From contig JADGOE010000028.1 in assembly GCA_017883135.1 (NCBI GenBank), positions 1-37,367 of the forward strand: DNA of 37,367 nt, written 5' to 3'. Positions within the stretch are counted from its first letter, which is position 1. Each line of letters starts with the position of its first letter. Source of the stretch: Acidimicrobiales bacterium. Lineage in GTDB: Bacteria; Actinomycetota; Acidimicrobiia; Acidimicrobiales; RAAP-2. The notes beneath the pieces are model-generated. The model worked only from the letters and a program-made list of their open reading frames with translations. It was not told the origin of the DNA and made no database searches. Below are positions 23,820-32,551 of this stretch, one piece after another. The position numbers and the translations under genes were made by a program.

Positions 23820-24512
23820 TCACGGGACCACCAGCGGGACGCCGTCGAACCGGTCGATGGTGGCGAAGCACTCCACTGGATCCCTCCGCAAGCTGGTCGG
23901 TTGGTGCACCGGTCGGCCCAGGGCCAGCACGCCGGCCACCGTGAGGGTGTCGGGAACGCCGAGCAACTCCTTGACCGCCGCTTCGTCCCTCACCACCATG
24001 GTGGTCATCACGCCGGCCAGGCCCTCGGCCCGAGCCGCCAGCAGGATGCTCCACGCGAAGGGGTAGACCGAGGCCCCGCCGACCAGTGTGTAGTGCCCTG
24101 CGTCACGGTCCACCGTGGCCAGCCTGGCAAAGTCGGCCAACAGCACCAGCATGACCGGCACCTCGTCGAAGTGCTCGGCAAACCCACCCTGGCCCTCGGC
24201 GGCGGCCCGGGCGATGGCCCCGGCACCGGCGACCGACCGGCGCTCCATCTCGCGGTCGGTGACCACCGCCCACGGAGTGAGCCCGGCCTTCACCTGGGCC
24301 AGGTACTCGTACCAACCGGGCAGGTAGATGTCCCGCATGGCTCGCCGGAGCGCGGGGTCCTTCACCAGAATCACCCGCCACGCCTGACGATTTCCTCCAC
24401 TGGGTGCGAAACGGGCGGTGTCCAACAGCCGGTGGACCGTCTCATCGGAGACCTCCGCGTCCTGGTACTCACGCACGGCACCGGTGGTTCGAAGCGCGTC
24501 GATCAGTTGCAT
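23820..24512 (-). CDS. Nitroreductase family (FMN) protein
   Basis: A 230-residue nitroreductase-fold flavoprotein. The N-terminal FMN-binding segment is typical: DALRTTGAVREYQDAEVSDE, then LLDTARFAPSGGNRQAWRVILV. The C-terminal part contains GLAGVMTTMVVRDEAAV and ALGRPVHQPTSLRR. Members reduce nitro groups, quinones or other electron-poor substrates using NAD(P)H. The ATG at 24512 gives a normal length. It may be transcribed with the downstream LLM oxidoreductase. Confidence 0.88.
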   Translation of the reverse strand: MQLIDALRTTGAVREYQDAEVSDETVHRLLDTARFAPSGGNRQAWRVILVKDPALRRAMRDIYLPGWYEYLAQVKAGLTPWAVVTDREMERRSVAGAGAIARAAAEGQGGFAEHFDEVPVMLVLLADFARLATVDRDAGHYTLVGGASVYPFAWSILLAARAEGLAGVMTTMVVRDEAAVKELLGVPDTLTVAGVLALGRPVHQPTSLRRDPVECFATIDRFDGVPLVVP

Positions 24513-24613
24513 GCCCTTGACGGTAGTGGCCGAGCAAGCGGCCTGTGCAAACTGACACGCTTCCCCCCGACTCGTGCGACGCCAGGCCGGATCCCGATTT
24601 CAGCTGCACTGAT

Positions 24614-24633
24614 CATCGCGCCGGCCGGCGATG
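24614..24633 (-). terminator. Possible hairpin terminator after the peroxiredoxin gene
   Basis: CATCG-CG-CCGG pairs with CCGG-CGATG (9 pairs with a 2-base bulge) 25-44 bases past the peroxiredoxin stop. There is no clear U-tract, as is common in actinobacteria, so this is weak. Confidence 0.3.
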
Positions 24634-24657
24634 AGGTTGGCAGTCAGGGCGCGGGGG

Positions 24658-25140
24658 CTACAGCTCCTCGAGGATGGCGTCTGCCGCACTTACCGACAGG
24701 CCCGCACCAGGTTCGACATTGAGCCTAGTCACCACGCCGTCCTCGATGACCATCGCGTAGCGCTGCGACCGGGTCCCCAGGCCGAAGCCGCTCCCGTCCA
24801 TCTCCAGCCCGATCTCCCTGGTGAACTCCCCGTTCCCATCGGCCAGCAACAGCACCAGATCACCGACATGCTGGTCCTCGCCCCAGGCGCCCATCACGAA
24901 CGGATCGTTGACCGAGATGCAGGCCACCAGGTCCACGCCCTTGGCCTGCAACTCGTCGTGTCGGATCACGTAGCTGGGAAGGTGGAAGTCCGAACAGGTC
25001 GGGGTGAACGCCCCAGGCACGCCGAACAACACCACCGTGCCGGAACCGAGAACCGCGCCGGTCTGCACATGGGTCGGCCCGTCCGGGCCGAACGTCATCA
25101 CCTTGATATCGGGGATACGGTCGCCGACGGCAATCGTCAC
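24658..25140 (-). CDS. Peroxiredoxin, Prx5-like (redoxin domain)
   Basis: A 160-residue thiol peroxidase of the Prx5/hybrid type. The peroxidatic site is PGAFTPTCS with Cys49 and Thr46, and the supporting Arg is in RSQRYAMV. It reduces H2O2 or alkyl hydroperoxides in the cytoplasm. No second Cys in the C-terminal region is placed to act as a resolving Cys, so it is probably a 1-Cys or glutaredoxin/mycothiol-linked enzyme. The GTG at 25140 is preceded by AAGGAGGAG at ideal spacing, the best ribosome-binding site noted here. Confidence 0.92.
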   Translation of the reverse strand: MTIAVGDRIPDIKVMTFGPDGPTHVQTGAVLGSGTVVLFGVPGAFTPTCSDFHLPSYVIRHDELQAKGVDLVACISVNDPFVMGAWGEDQHVGDLVLLLADGNGEFTREIGLEMDGSGFGLGTRSQRYAMVIEDGVVTRLNVEPGAGLSVSAADAILEEL

Positions 25141-25231
25141 GGGTCTCCTCCTTGTCGTTCCGGTCCTAACCCGCAGTGGGTTCGCCCGCCTGGGGCAGTC
25201 TGGTCAGCATACGGCTCCGTCGGGCAGCCGG

Positions 25232-26485
25232 TCACCACGGGATGGCGGGCTCACCACGGTCGCCCGCTGCGGGCACCGGACCACCGAGGGGAGGTGTCGC
25301 CCCGCCTCGCCCGGCGGCCAGCAGGATCACGGCACCGACCGCGAATGCCAGCGCCGAGCCGGCCAGAAGCCCGAGTTCCGCCGCCACCACCAACGGAACG
25401 TTGGTGGTGAACGCCCGCTCGGCCACGAGCAGTGGGACGGTGAACCCGATACCGGCCACCGCCGCGCCTCCGGCGACGTGTCTCCAGCGGACCCCCTCTG
25501 GTAGCCGTCCCAGCCCCAACCTCACCACGACCAGGCAGGCCACGGTGATGCCGGCCAACTTGCCGACCACTCGGGCCGCGGTGATGCCGTCGAACACTGC
25601 GGAGGCACCGGGTGGCGACAGCATCCCGGCATGCAGGGTGATGCCAGCATTGGCCAGGGCGAACAGCGGCAGAATGACGAAGGCCGAGATAGGGGCGATC
25701 CGGCGCTCGAGTTGCTCCGCCGGGTTCCCGGGCGTACCGGCCACCCGGCTCGGCACCAGCACGCCGACGACCACACCGGCAAGTGCCGGCTCCACTCCGC
25801 CCGCCGCCAGCAGCACCCATACCGCCAGCCCCCCGACGAGGATCGGCCACGCAGGCAGGCTCCTCCAGCGGCGCAGGACCACCATCCCCATGGTGACCAC
25901 CACCGCGCCGACCAGTGCAAGGGCGCTGGTCCGTCGGGAGTAGCAGACGGCCAGCACCAGCACCGAGCCGACGTCGTCGGCCACCGCCAGCGTCAACAGC
26001 AACAGACGGAGGCCGGGTGGGACCCGCCGGCCAAGCAGGGCGAGCGCTCCCAGCGCGAAGGCGATGTCGGTGGCCATGGGGATGCCCCATCCCGACGATC
26101 CGGGACCCCCGTGATTGAACAGCGCGTAAACCAACCCGGCACCGGCCATTCCCCCGAGGGCTCCGACCACCGGCACCACCGCGGTTCGCGGGTCCCCCAA
26201 CTCGCCGGTCCGCCGCTCGCGCCCAATCTCGAGACCGACGACGAGGAAGAAGACCGCCATCAGGCCACCGTTGACCCACGACTGCACGGTGGACAACTCG
26301 GCGAAGGCCGATCCCCCGATCTGGACAGCATGGCCCCACACCGCGCCGTAGCTCGATCCCCACGGGCTGTTGGCCCACACCAGGGCGGTGCCGACCGCCA
26401 CCACCAACACCCAGCTTCCGGCGATGTCCGACTTGAAGATCAGGCGGAACGAGTGCCCGAACGACTTCTTCCCGGTTGGGCTCAC
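25232..26485 (-). CDS. nhaA: Na+/H+ antiporter NhaA
   Basis: A 417-residue NhaA antiporter exchanging Na+ (or Li+) for H+ across the membrane, used in pH and salt homeostasis. Signatures are FFLVVGLEIGRERRTGEL, GIPMATDIAFALGALALLG (matching the TDIAF helix), and LTLAVADDVGSVLVLAV with the ion-binding Asp pair. GKLAGIT carries a Lys at the place of the conserved Lys300 region. The start is GTG at 26485. Its length is a little above the enteric protein. No regulator or partner is adjacent. Confidence 0.93.
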   Translation of the reverse strand: MSPTGKKSFGHSFRLIFKSDIAGSWVLVVAVGTALVWANSPWGSSYGAVWGHAVQIGGSAFAELSTVQSWVNGGLMAVFFLVVGLEIGRERRTGELGDPRTAVVPVVGALGGMAGAGLVYALFNHGGPGSSGWGIPMATDIAFALGALALLGRRVPPGLRLLLLTLAVADDVGSVLVLAVCYSRRTSALALVGAVVVTMGMVVLRRWRSLPAWPILVGGLAVWVLLAAGGVEPALAGVVVGVLVPSRVAGTPGNPAEQLERRIAPISAFVILPLFALANAGITLHAGMLSPPGASAVFDGITAARVVGKLAGITVACLVVVRLGLGRLPEGVRWRHVAGGAAVAGIGFTVPLLVAERAFTTNVPLVVAAELGLLAGSALAFAVGAVILLAAGRGGATPPLGGPVPAAGDRGEPAIPW

Positions 26486-26626
26486 CGTTCCGATTCCACG
26501 GTCACACCGTACCGGTCGATGGTCACCACCTGGCGGAGCCGATCACCGGCCCGAGGCGCTTACCAACCAGAGGCCCGACGTGAGTTTGGAACATCCACCT
26601 TGGTCACCTATTCGAGCACAGCCACA

Positions 26627-28852
26627 TCAGCCGAAGGACATGCCCACGATCGGCTTGTTGAGGTGTTGACCACCCATCGAGCCCGAGAACGGCGCCCCGA
26701 AGGCGAAGATGCCGCCGTCGGAGGCAACCTCGTAGTAGCCGCCGGTGACGAAGTCGAAGGCCATGCCGACAACCGGCTTGTTGAGGGCCACGGCCCCCAT
26801 CGAGCCCTGGAACGGCGCCCCGAAGGCGAAGATGCCGCCGTCGGAGGCCACCTCGTAGTAGCCGCCGGTCGCCGAGTCGAAGGTCATACCGACGATCGGC
26901 TGGTTGAGGGGTGTGGCCCCCATCGAGCCCGAGAACGGCGCCCCGAAGGCGAAGATGCCGCCGTCGGAGGCCACCTCGTAGTAGCCACCGGTCGCCGAGT
27001 CGAACGCGATGCCGACGATCGGCTTGTTGAGGTGCTGACCACCCATCGAGCCCTGGAACGGCGCCCCGAAAGCGAAGATGCCGCCGTCGGAGGCCACCTC
27101 GTAGTAGCCACCGGTTCGGCTGTCGAACGCGATGCCCACGACGGGTTGGTTCAACGGATGGCCGCCCATCGAGCCCTGGAACGGCGCCCCGAAGGCGAAG
27201 ATGCCGCCGTCGGAGGCAACCTCGTAGTAGCCGCCCGTGTCAGGCTCGGCAGCCATGCCCACGATCGGCTGGTTGAGGGGCGTACCGCCCATCGAGCCCG
27301 AGAATGGCGCGTTGAAGGCGAAAATGCCGCCGTCGGAGGCAGCCAGCTGGTAACCGGTCAGACCGGGAGAGCTGTCGATGAAACCGCCATACCCGGAGGC
27401 GGTGGCATAGGAACCCGTCGTGCTGCAAGTTCCGGCCACGCACGAGATGGCGCTGGCGGCCAGCTCACCGAGGCCCCACATCATCGAGTTGGGAACCGTG
27501 GCATCGGACGGCAGGACCGCTGCCGTCTCGGTCCAGGTGCCCCCCGCAAGGGTCTCGATGAACCCCGAGGTGCTACCCCCGCCCCCGCTCATCCCCACGG
27601 CCGAGCAGGACCCGGGCCACGAGCACGAGACACCCACCGGGATCGACTGCGCTGCCGGATCGAAGGACCCCGCGCCGGCGCTCGGAGCCCAGGCGCCCCC
27701 CGTGAACGTCTCGATGAGGGGGACGCTGCCGGTGCCGGTCGTCTTCACGTAGGTGCCGGTAGCCACGCAGAACTGGGTCGATGGACACGACACGCCGTAG
27801 AGGGCGCTGGAGGGGTTGGGGCTGGATCCGCTGGTCTTGGCGTCGGCCGGATGTGGGGCCTCGGTGACGGTTGCGGTCCCGTTTGAAACGGACTCGATGA
27901 GGGAGTGGACGTTGGAAGATGCATCCTCATACACCCCGACCACGGTGCAGCTCCCTGCTGCCGGGCACGATGCGCCGATCAACGTCACATGGGGGACCGG
28001 TCCGGCGTCGCTCGGCAAGGGCGCCTCGGTGGCGCTCCACGCTCCGCCGGCCAGCGTCAGGAGAAGTCCCTGGGCGTGAGCTGCACCGTCGTTGTAGTGG
28101 CCGATCGCCATACAAGAGCCTGGCCCGCCGCACGACGTCGCCAGCTGCTGGACACCCTGGGAAGCAGCGGCGCCCGGGGGAAGCGGTGCCTCGGTCGCGC
28201 TCCACACGCCACCGCTCAGGTTCAAGAGCAGACCCTGGGTGTTGGCGCCACCGTCGCCGTAGCTCCCCGCAGCGACGCACGCCCCGGGGGCTCCACACGA
28301 CACGGTGTAGATGGACACACTGGGGTCGGCAGCAGCACCCGGGGGAAGCGGCGCCTCGGTGGCGCTCCACACGCCACCGGTGAGAGAGAGCAGGAGCCCT
28401 TGGTTGTAACCGCCCGTGTCCTTGTAGATACCGACCGCGGTGCACGACCCCACCGACGGGCAGGCCAACGAAGTCAGTGCGGGATGTGGGCTGGCAGCGG
28501 CATTGGCGGGCATCGGCGCCTCGGTGGCACTCCACGTTCCGCCCGACTGGGTGTCGATGAACCCCTCGGGCAGGCCCCCGGCCAAGTACATGCCGGCGGC
28601 CACGCAGTTACCGGGTGCGGGGCAGGACGTCGTCATCAGTTCGGCCTGATTGCCCGGGTCCGAATTGGCAGGTAGCACAGCCCCGATGCCCGACCACGTG
28701 GCCACGGTCGCGGCCGAAGCGGGAGCGCTCGACACGCCGAGGAGACCTGCCGAGAGCGCTGCGGACAGCACCAGCACCGCCCCGAGCGATCGACGCACCC
28801 TTCGCGCCATTGACGTTTGAACAGAACTTGATCCTTGGGCCTCGGTCGCCAT
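26627..28852 (-). CDS. Secreted repeat protein with six C-terminal 41-residue units
   Basis: A 741-residue exported protein. The ATG at 28852 is preceded by AAAGGG; a signal peptide follows (RRSLGAVLVLSAALSAG, likely cleavage after APASA). The N-terminal half carries several 55-residue units, each with WSATEAPLP and a Cys pair (for example CGGPGSC), and related weaker units with GTWTE. The C-terminal 245 residues are six tandem 41-residue units: GYYEVASDGGIFAFGAPF, then a GSMGG, LNQPVVG core. Blade-like lengths suggest two beta-propellers or a similar closed repeat fold. The same C-terminal family ends the GH43-like protein at 34100. The function is unknown: surface attachment or polymer binding is plausible. 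An internal ATG 14 codons in is a less likely start. Confidence 0.82.
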   Translation of the reverse strand: MATEAQGSSSVQTSMARRVRRSLGAVLVLSAALSAGLLGVSSAPASAATVATWSGIGAVLPANSDPGNQAELMTTSCPAPGNCVAAGMYLAGGLPEGFIDTQSGGTWSATEAPMPANAAASPHPALTSLACPSVGSCTAVGIYKDTGGYNQGLLLSLTGGVWSATEAPLPPGAAADPSVSIYTVSCGAPGACVAAGSYGDGGANTQGLLLNLSGGVWSATEAPLPPGAAASQGVQQLATSCGGPGSCMAIGHYNDGAAHAQGLLLTLAGGAWSATEAPLPSDAGPVPHVTLIGASCPAAGSCTVVGVYEDASSNVHSLIESVSNGTATVTEAPHPADAKTSGSSPNPSSALYGVSCPSTQFCVATGTYVKTTGTGSVPLIETFTGGAWAPSAGAGSFDPAAQSIPVGVSCSWPGSCSAVGMSGGGGSTSGFIETLAGGTWTETAAVLPSDATVPNSMMWGLGELAASAISCVAGTCSTTGSYATASGYGGFIDSSPGLTGYQLAASDGGIFAFNAPFSGSMGGTPLNQPIVGMAAEPDTGGYYEVASDGGIFAFGAPFQGSMGGHPLNQPVVGIAFDSRTGGYYEVASDGGIFAFGAPFQGSMGGQHLNKPIVGIAFDSATGGYYEVASDGGIFAFGAPFSGSMGATPLNQPIVGMTFDSATGGYYEVASDGGIFAFGAPFQGSMGAVALNKPVVGMAFDFVTGGYYEVASDGGIFAFGAPFSGSMGGQHLNKPIVGMSFG
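26630..27361 (-). repeat. Six 123-base tandem coding repeats
   Basis: Near-identical blocks recur every 123 bases and encode the 41-residue units. The GATGCCGCCGTCGGAGGC core (plus-strand reading) appears six times, first near 26708 and last near 27325. The high nucleotide identity among units implies recent duplication or gene conversion. Confidence 0.85.
28000..28560 (-). repeat. Four 165-base tandem coding repeats
   Basis: Blocks centred on a GCCTCGGTGGCGCTCCAC core (plus-strand reading) recur at about 28021, 28187, 28351 and 28514. They encode 55-residue units with WSATEAPLP and a Cys pair in the N-terminal half of the secreted protein. Confidence 0.7.
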
Positions 28853-28929
28853 CGTGTTCCCTTTCGCCGGCAGTTCGGTTGCGCGCTCGCCAGCATTCCA
28901 TACCGGTGTGCGCAAAGGCGGGACCGTGC

Positions 28930-29856
28930 TTACGTCGGGGCCACCTCGGCGAGCACCTCGCTCCCGAACCGTCCGATCGCGGTCAGCTGTGTTTCGACGG
29001 TCTCACCGGGGAGGGCCACGCTCACCCAGTGGACCCCGATCGCCTCGAGTTGCCGGATCGAGGCGATCACCCGCCCTTCGTCGACCGCTCCCCCGCCGCC
29101 CATGGACAGGCCTTCAGGGATGAAGCACACCGTGAGAGGTGCGCTGCGTCCGATCGATGCCGCATGCCCTCGGGCGTAGTCGAGCGAGGCAGCAAGGTCT
29201 TCCGGCGTCTCCATCGGGGCGGTCCGGGTGCGTGCCGCCAGACGGGCCGAATTGGGGAAGGGGCACCACCCGTCGGCCAACTCCACAGCTCGGCGGATCG
29301 CCCGACGGCTGTTGCCTCCGATCCACAAGGGTGGGTGAGGATGCTGGCTGGGCTTGGGGAGCATGGTGTTGCCGGCCGCCCGGTAGCCGGAGCCCTCGAA
29401 GGTGGTGCTCGACCCGGTCCACGCGGCGCGCATCGCGGCGATGGACTCGTCCATTCGATCGTTGCGGTCGGCGAACGACGCGCCGAGTGCCTCGAACTCG
29501 GGTTCGAGGTAGCCGGCGCCGAGGCCGAGGATGACCCGTCCCCCGCTCAGCACATCGAGGGTGGCGATCCCCTTGGCGAGCACGAACGGATTGCGGTAGG
29601 CAGCGATGAGGAGATTGGTGTGGAGGCCGATGGCGGTGGTTGCAGCCGCAGCGAAGGACAGCGCCACCAGAGGATCGAGCGCATGGTGACCGCCGTGGGC
29701 CAGCCAGGCGTCGTCCGGAAAGGGGTGGTCGGTCGTATAGACGGCCCCGAACCCGGCAGCCTCGGCAGCGGCAGCCAGTTCGCCGATGGCACCGGGGGCG
29801 AGGAACTCTCCTTCGATGTCCACCCGGTGGGTCGGCAGACCATAGGAAACGTGCAC
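28930..29856 (-). CDS. LLM class F420-type oxidoreductase (second copy)
   Basis: A 308-residue luciferase-like protein, clearly distinct from the one at 22871. Landmarks are GFGAVYTTDHPFPDD, ATTAIGLHTNLLIAAYRNP, ATLDVLSGGRVILGLGAGYL, FEALGASFADRNDRMDE, and HPPLWIGGNSRRAIRRAVELADGW. It probably binds F420 and oxidises or reduces a small organic substrate. The start is GTG at 29856, 15 bases after the thioesterase stop, so it closes the six-gene minus-strand cluster. Confidence 0.9.
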   Translation of the reverse strand: MHVSYGLPTHRVDIEGEFLAPGAIGELAAAAEAAGFGAVYTTDHPFPDDAWLAHGGHHALDPLVALSFAAAATTAIGLHTNLLIAAYRNPFVLAKGIATLDVLSGGRVILGLGAGYLEPEFEALGASFADRNDRMDESIAAMRAAWTGSSTTFEGSGYRAAGNTMLPKPSQHPHPPLWIGGNSRRAIRRAVELADGWCPFPNSARLAARTRTAPMETPEDLAASLDYARGHAASIGRSAPLTVCFIPEGLSMGGGGAVDEGRVIASIRQLEAIGVHWVSVALPGETVETQLTAIGRFGSEVLAEVAPT

Positions 29857-29871
29857 CCGATGAACTCTCGG

Positions 29872-30327
29872 TCAGACCGCAGGCTCGGGGCCGACCAACT
29901 CGGCGAGCCACAACGGCATGCGGAGCGGTCTGCCCTCGGCGTCGACCGCGGCATGGACGGTGACCGCGCTGGAGCGGGTCTCACCTGCCACCTGCAGCAG
30001 GTATCCCACCTGGAAGGTGGTCCGGGTGAGCTCGCCCACGCTCAGATGGATGTCCACCTCATCCCCGAATCGAAGTGGTTGGCGGTACCGCACGTAGAGT
30101 TCCAGCACCGCAAAGTCGACACCGTCCGCTCGCACCCGGTCGTAAGGATGGCCCGCCGCCGACAGCATCGCGGCACGGGCCTCCTCGAGATAGGGGATGT
30201 AGGCGCTGTGGTGGATGATCCCCATGGCGTCCGTCTCCGCGAACCGGGTCCGGAGCCGGTGCACGAACCGGTACTCCGAGGGATCGAGCGGCGGGCTGAA
30301 CGAGAGGCGCACCGACCGGGCTATCAT
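29872..30327 (-). CDS. 4HBT-type acyl-CoA thioesterase
   Basis: A 151-residue hot-dog-fold thioesterase. The active-site segment FAETDAMGIIHHSAYIPYL carries the catalytic Asp33 of the 4-hydroxybenzoyl-CoA thioesterase family. Later strands read VRYRQPLRFGDEVDIHL and TRTTFQVGYLL. It hydrolyses an acyl-CoA to free acid and CoA, probably as a tetramer. The ATG at 30327 overlaps the upstream gene's stop by 4 bases. The cluster context suggests a CoA-linked catabolic intermediate. Confidence 0.9.
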   Translation of the reverse strand: MIARSVRLSFSPPLDPSEYRFVHRLRTRFAETDAMGIIHHSAYIPYLEEARAAMLSAAGHPYDRVRADGVDFAVLELYVRYRQPLRFGDEVDIHLSVGELTRTTFQVGYLLQVAGETRSSAVTVHAAVDAEGRPLRMPLWLAELVGPEPAV

Positions 30328-31262
30328 GCGGCCGTCGTGAGATCGGGCTGGTTCCACTCGATCCATCCGGTGCCCGTGCGGCCATCGCGGGCAACGAAGC
30401 GGGCCACCGCACGCGGGAACCGGCTCACCCGGCCGTCGGGAGCCACCAACAGCAACGGCCCGAAGGCCAGTGGCTGGATCTCGAGGCCGAAGCCGCCGGG
30501 CTCGATTCGAGCCTGGCAGGTGCTCGGCAGTCCTTGGTCGCCCAGCACCTCGGTCACCTCCAGTGTCTCCACCGGATGCACCTCGTCCTCGGACTGGACA
30601 TAGCCGAAGGCCACGGGAAGGCCCGGAATCCGGATGTCGGCGGCGTGCACCCTGGTTCCGTCGTCGAGTCGCGCCGCCATCCAGCACCACCCGAATGCCC
30701 ACCAGTCGCGTACCCCCCAGGAGTGGTCACGCTGGCCGTGCCCCTCGACGGTGAACTCCTCGTCGCCGACGGTGACGGCGCCCGTCACCAGGCACGGAAC
30801 TTCGTACCGGGTGGCGACGTCGTAGTGGTAGGGCATGCCGTCGGTCGTCCAGGTGAGGTCGAACCCGACCCTTGTCGGGTCGCCGGCTGCTCCGTGGTAC
30901 ACCGCAGTCGGATCACCGAAGCTGACCGCCGGGGCGGTGCCCCGCAGGGTCATCGCCGCGAGGGGATCGTCCACAACGCAGCTGATGTCATGCCCATCGG
31001 CCCCGATCACCAATCCGGTCCCCTCCCCGACCGGTAGGTCGTAGGCCACCGAGGCGACCGTCGGGCGTCCCGGGCCGACGACCATCGTCGTCCACCAGGT
31101 GACCCCGAGGTTGGGGTAGAGGCCGATCCGTGCGTATCCGGCCACCGCTCCGTCGCCCCCGACGAAGTCGAGGTAGTAGGATTCGTTCCAGAGCGGATCG
31201 GATCCGGGGTCGTGCCGTTGCTCGTCGGCGGGGTCCACGGCATGGCTGCTCAGGTCTGGCAC
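30324..31262 (-). CDS. CrtC/AttH-like (DUF7064-type) protein
   Basis: A 312-residue protein resembling the uncharacterised DUF7064/DUF7065 group, related to AttH/hydroxyneurosporene-synthase-like folds. The clearest motif is GHGQRDHSWGVRDWW (residues 174-188), followed by FGWCWMAARLDDGTRVHA. No signal peptide is seen. The start chosen is GTG at 31262, because AGGAG lies at ideal spacing before it and the upstream frame overlaps the kinase-like gene. Assignment to the exact family is from memory of the motif; the chemistry is unknown. It lies 19 bases after the kinase-like gene and overlaps the thioesterase by 4. Confidence 0.75.
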   Translation of the reverse strand: MPDLSSHAVDPADEQRHDPGSDPLWNESYYLDFVGGDGAVAGYARIGLYPNLGVTWWTTMVVGPGRPTVASVAYDLPVGEGTGLVIGADGHDISCVVDDPLAAMTLRGTAPAVSFGDPTAVYHGAAGDPTRVGFDLTWTTDGMPYHYDVATRYEVPCLVTGAVTVGDEEFTVEGHGQRDHSWGVRDWWAFGWCWMAARLDDGTRVHAADIRIPGLPVAFGYVQSEDEVHPVETLEVTEVLGDQGLPSTCQARIEPGGFGLEIQPLAFGPLLLVAPDGRVSRFPRAVARFVARDGRTGTGWIEWNQPDLTTAA

Positions 31263-31281
31263 GGGTTCTCCTGTCGTTCGG

Positions 31282-32472
31282 TCATCGGTGAGGTGGACCC
31301 GGCAGGAGTGTCTCGGCATCGAGGTCGAGGGCCTGCTGGGCATAGCGGCCCACGGTGGTCACGAACATGTCGTCACCGCGCTCGGTTCTCTTGACCAGCA
31401 TGGAGGCACCGATCGACATGACCAACCCCCCGAAGCACATGCGGCGGAAGTCCTCCTCGAGTTGGCCCAGACCGTACCCGGTCACCCCCTGGGCGACCAG
31501 AGCGCCATGATAGGTGCGCAGCAGCTGTTCGCCGTGCCGGCGCCGGTCCTCCACGGTCAGGCTGCCGGCCACGAGGTAGGACACGTCCGAGGCTGCCGAT
31601 CCCCAGTCCGCCGTCTGCCAATCGACCACATAGGGGCGGGTCTGTCCGGGGCAGAACAAGAGGTTGTCGAGGCGGAAGTCACCGTGGACCACCGTGTTCG
31701 CCGCCGAGCGATCCGCCAACCACGGACCCAGCACGCCGATCAAGTGATCGCCCAGGTCGAGATGGTCCGCATCGATGCGCGACCCGTACCGTTCGACGAA
31801 GCCGGGCCACAGCGAGGTGACCAGTCCGGCAATGAACTCGTCGGCCTCCGGTCCACCACGGTGGAGCCACCCCACCTTGGCAAGGTGGCGGTCGGACCAG
31901 GCCGGACCGTGGAGAGCGGCCATCTCGACAAGGGCCGCTTCGGCCACATCGGCGTCACAACCCTCGAGATGGGCCCCCTGCACGCCGTCGACCACATCCT
32001 CGAGGAGGATCACGAACCACCCGGTGTCGGGCTCGAAGTGACTCAGATAGCACTCGGGCATGCGCGTGCCCACCCGGCTGGCCACTTCGCCGTAGAAACC
32101 GACTTCGATCTCGTAGGCCCGGGTCATCAGACCGGTCGACCGGCTCTGCTCGTCGGCCGAGGCGAACTTGGCGATGACCGAGCGAGGGGCCTCGACTGAA
32201 GGATCGGTCGAGAAGCAGACGCGCACGGTGTCGGCCATCTGCCCGGTGCCCACCGGACTGACCGAAAGGGTGTGCGCCACACAGCCGGGGGCGAGCACTC
32301 CTGCATCGGTGAGGACAGAGGTCAGCCACTCGGCGGTCAGGTCCTCGGGGCGGCGTACCGGACCCGACGGGGCCCGAGCCCTCACGCGGGCACGGTCAGG
32401 TCGCTCAATGACCTGGATCGGGCCACCCGGCCACGCGGCAAGTGGTCCGAGCCAACGGCCGACCATCGCCAT
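31282..32472 (-). CDS. APH-like phosphotransferase (kinase fold)
   Basis: A 396-residue aminoglycoside-phosphotransferase-fold protein. The catalytic loop is VVHGDFRLDNLLF (His263, Asp265, Asn270) and the metal-binding Asp284 is in VVDWQ. The N-lobe Lys is probably the one in RSVIAKFASAD. Such kinases in catabolic clusters can phosphorylate 4-hydroxyacyl-CoAs (ACAD10/11, LvaA), and thioesterases occur in the same kind of pathway. Resistance is unlikely given the context. The ATG at 32472 is the upstream choice; another ATG lies two codons later (MVGRW), and the first 40 residues are poorly family-like. Confidence 0.85.
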   Translation of the reverse strand: MAMVGRWLGPLAAWPGGPIQVIERPDRARVRARAPSGPVRRPEDLTAEWLTSVLTDAGVLAPGCVAHTLSVSPVGTGQMADTVRVCFSTDPSVEAPRSVIAKFASADEQSRSTGLMTRAYEIEVGFYGEVASRVGTRMPECYLSHFEPDTGWFVILLEDVVDGVQGAHLEGCDADVAEAALVEMAALHGPAWSDRHLAKVGWLHRGGPEADEFIAGLVTSLWPGFVERYGSRIDADHLDLGDHLIGVLGPWLADRSAANTVVHGDFRLDNLLFCPGQTRPYVVDWQTADWGSAASDVSYLVAGSLTVEDRRRHGEQLLRTYHGALVAQGVTGYGLGQLEEDFRRMCFGGLVMSIGASMLVKRTERGDDMFVTTVGRYAQQALDLDAETLLPGPPHR

Positions 32473-32551
32473 GATTCCGGAAGTCTGTCGGGCTGCATCC
32501 CGGCGACGCTATCCATTCGGTCGAGCACGTGCACGGTGTCGGTGGCGCCGA

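Noticed and set aside
26630-27361. Regular 123-base repeats taken as CRISPR or non-coding satellite
   Set aside because: They are in frame and encode a conserved 41-residue unit; there are no unique spacers and no cas genes.
25631-27886. A 751-residue plus-strand open frame across nhaA and the secreted repeat protein
   Set aside because: Its internal repetition simply mirrors the 123-base repeats on the other strand. It crosses two genes with convincing motifs.
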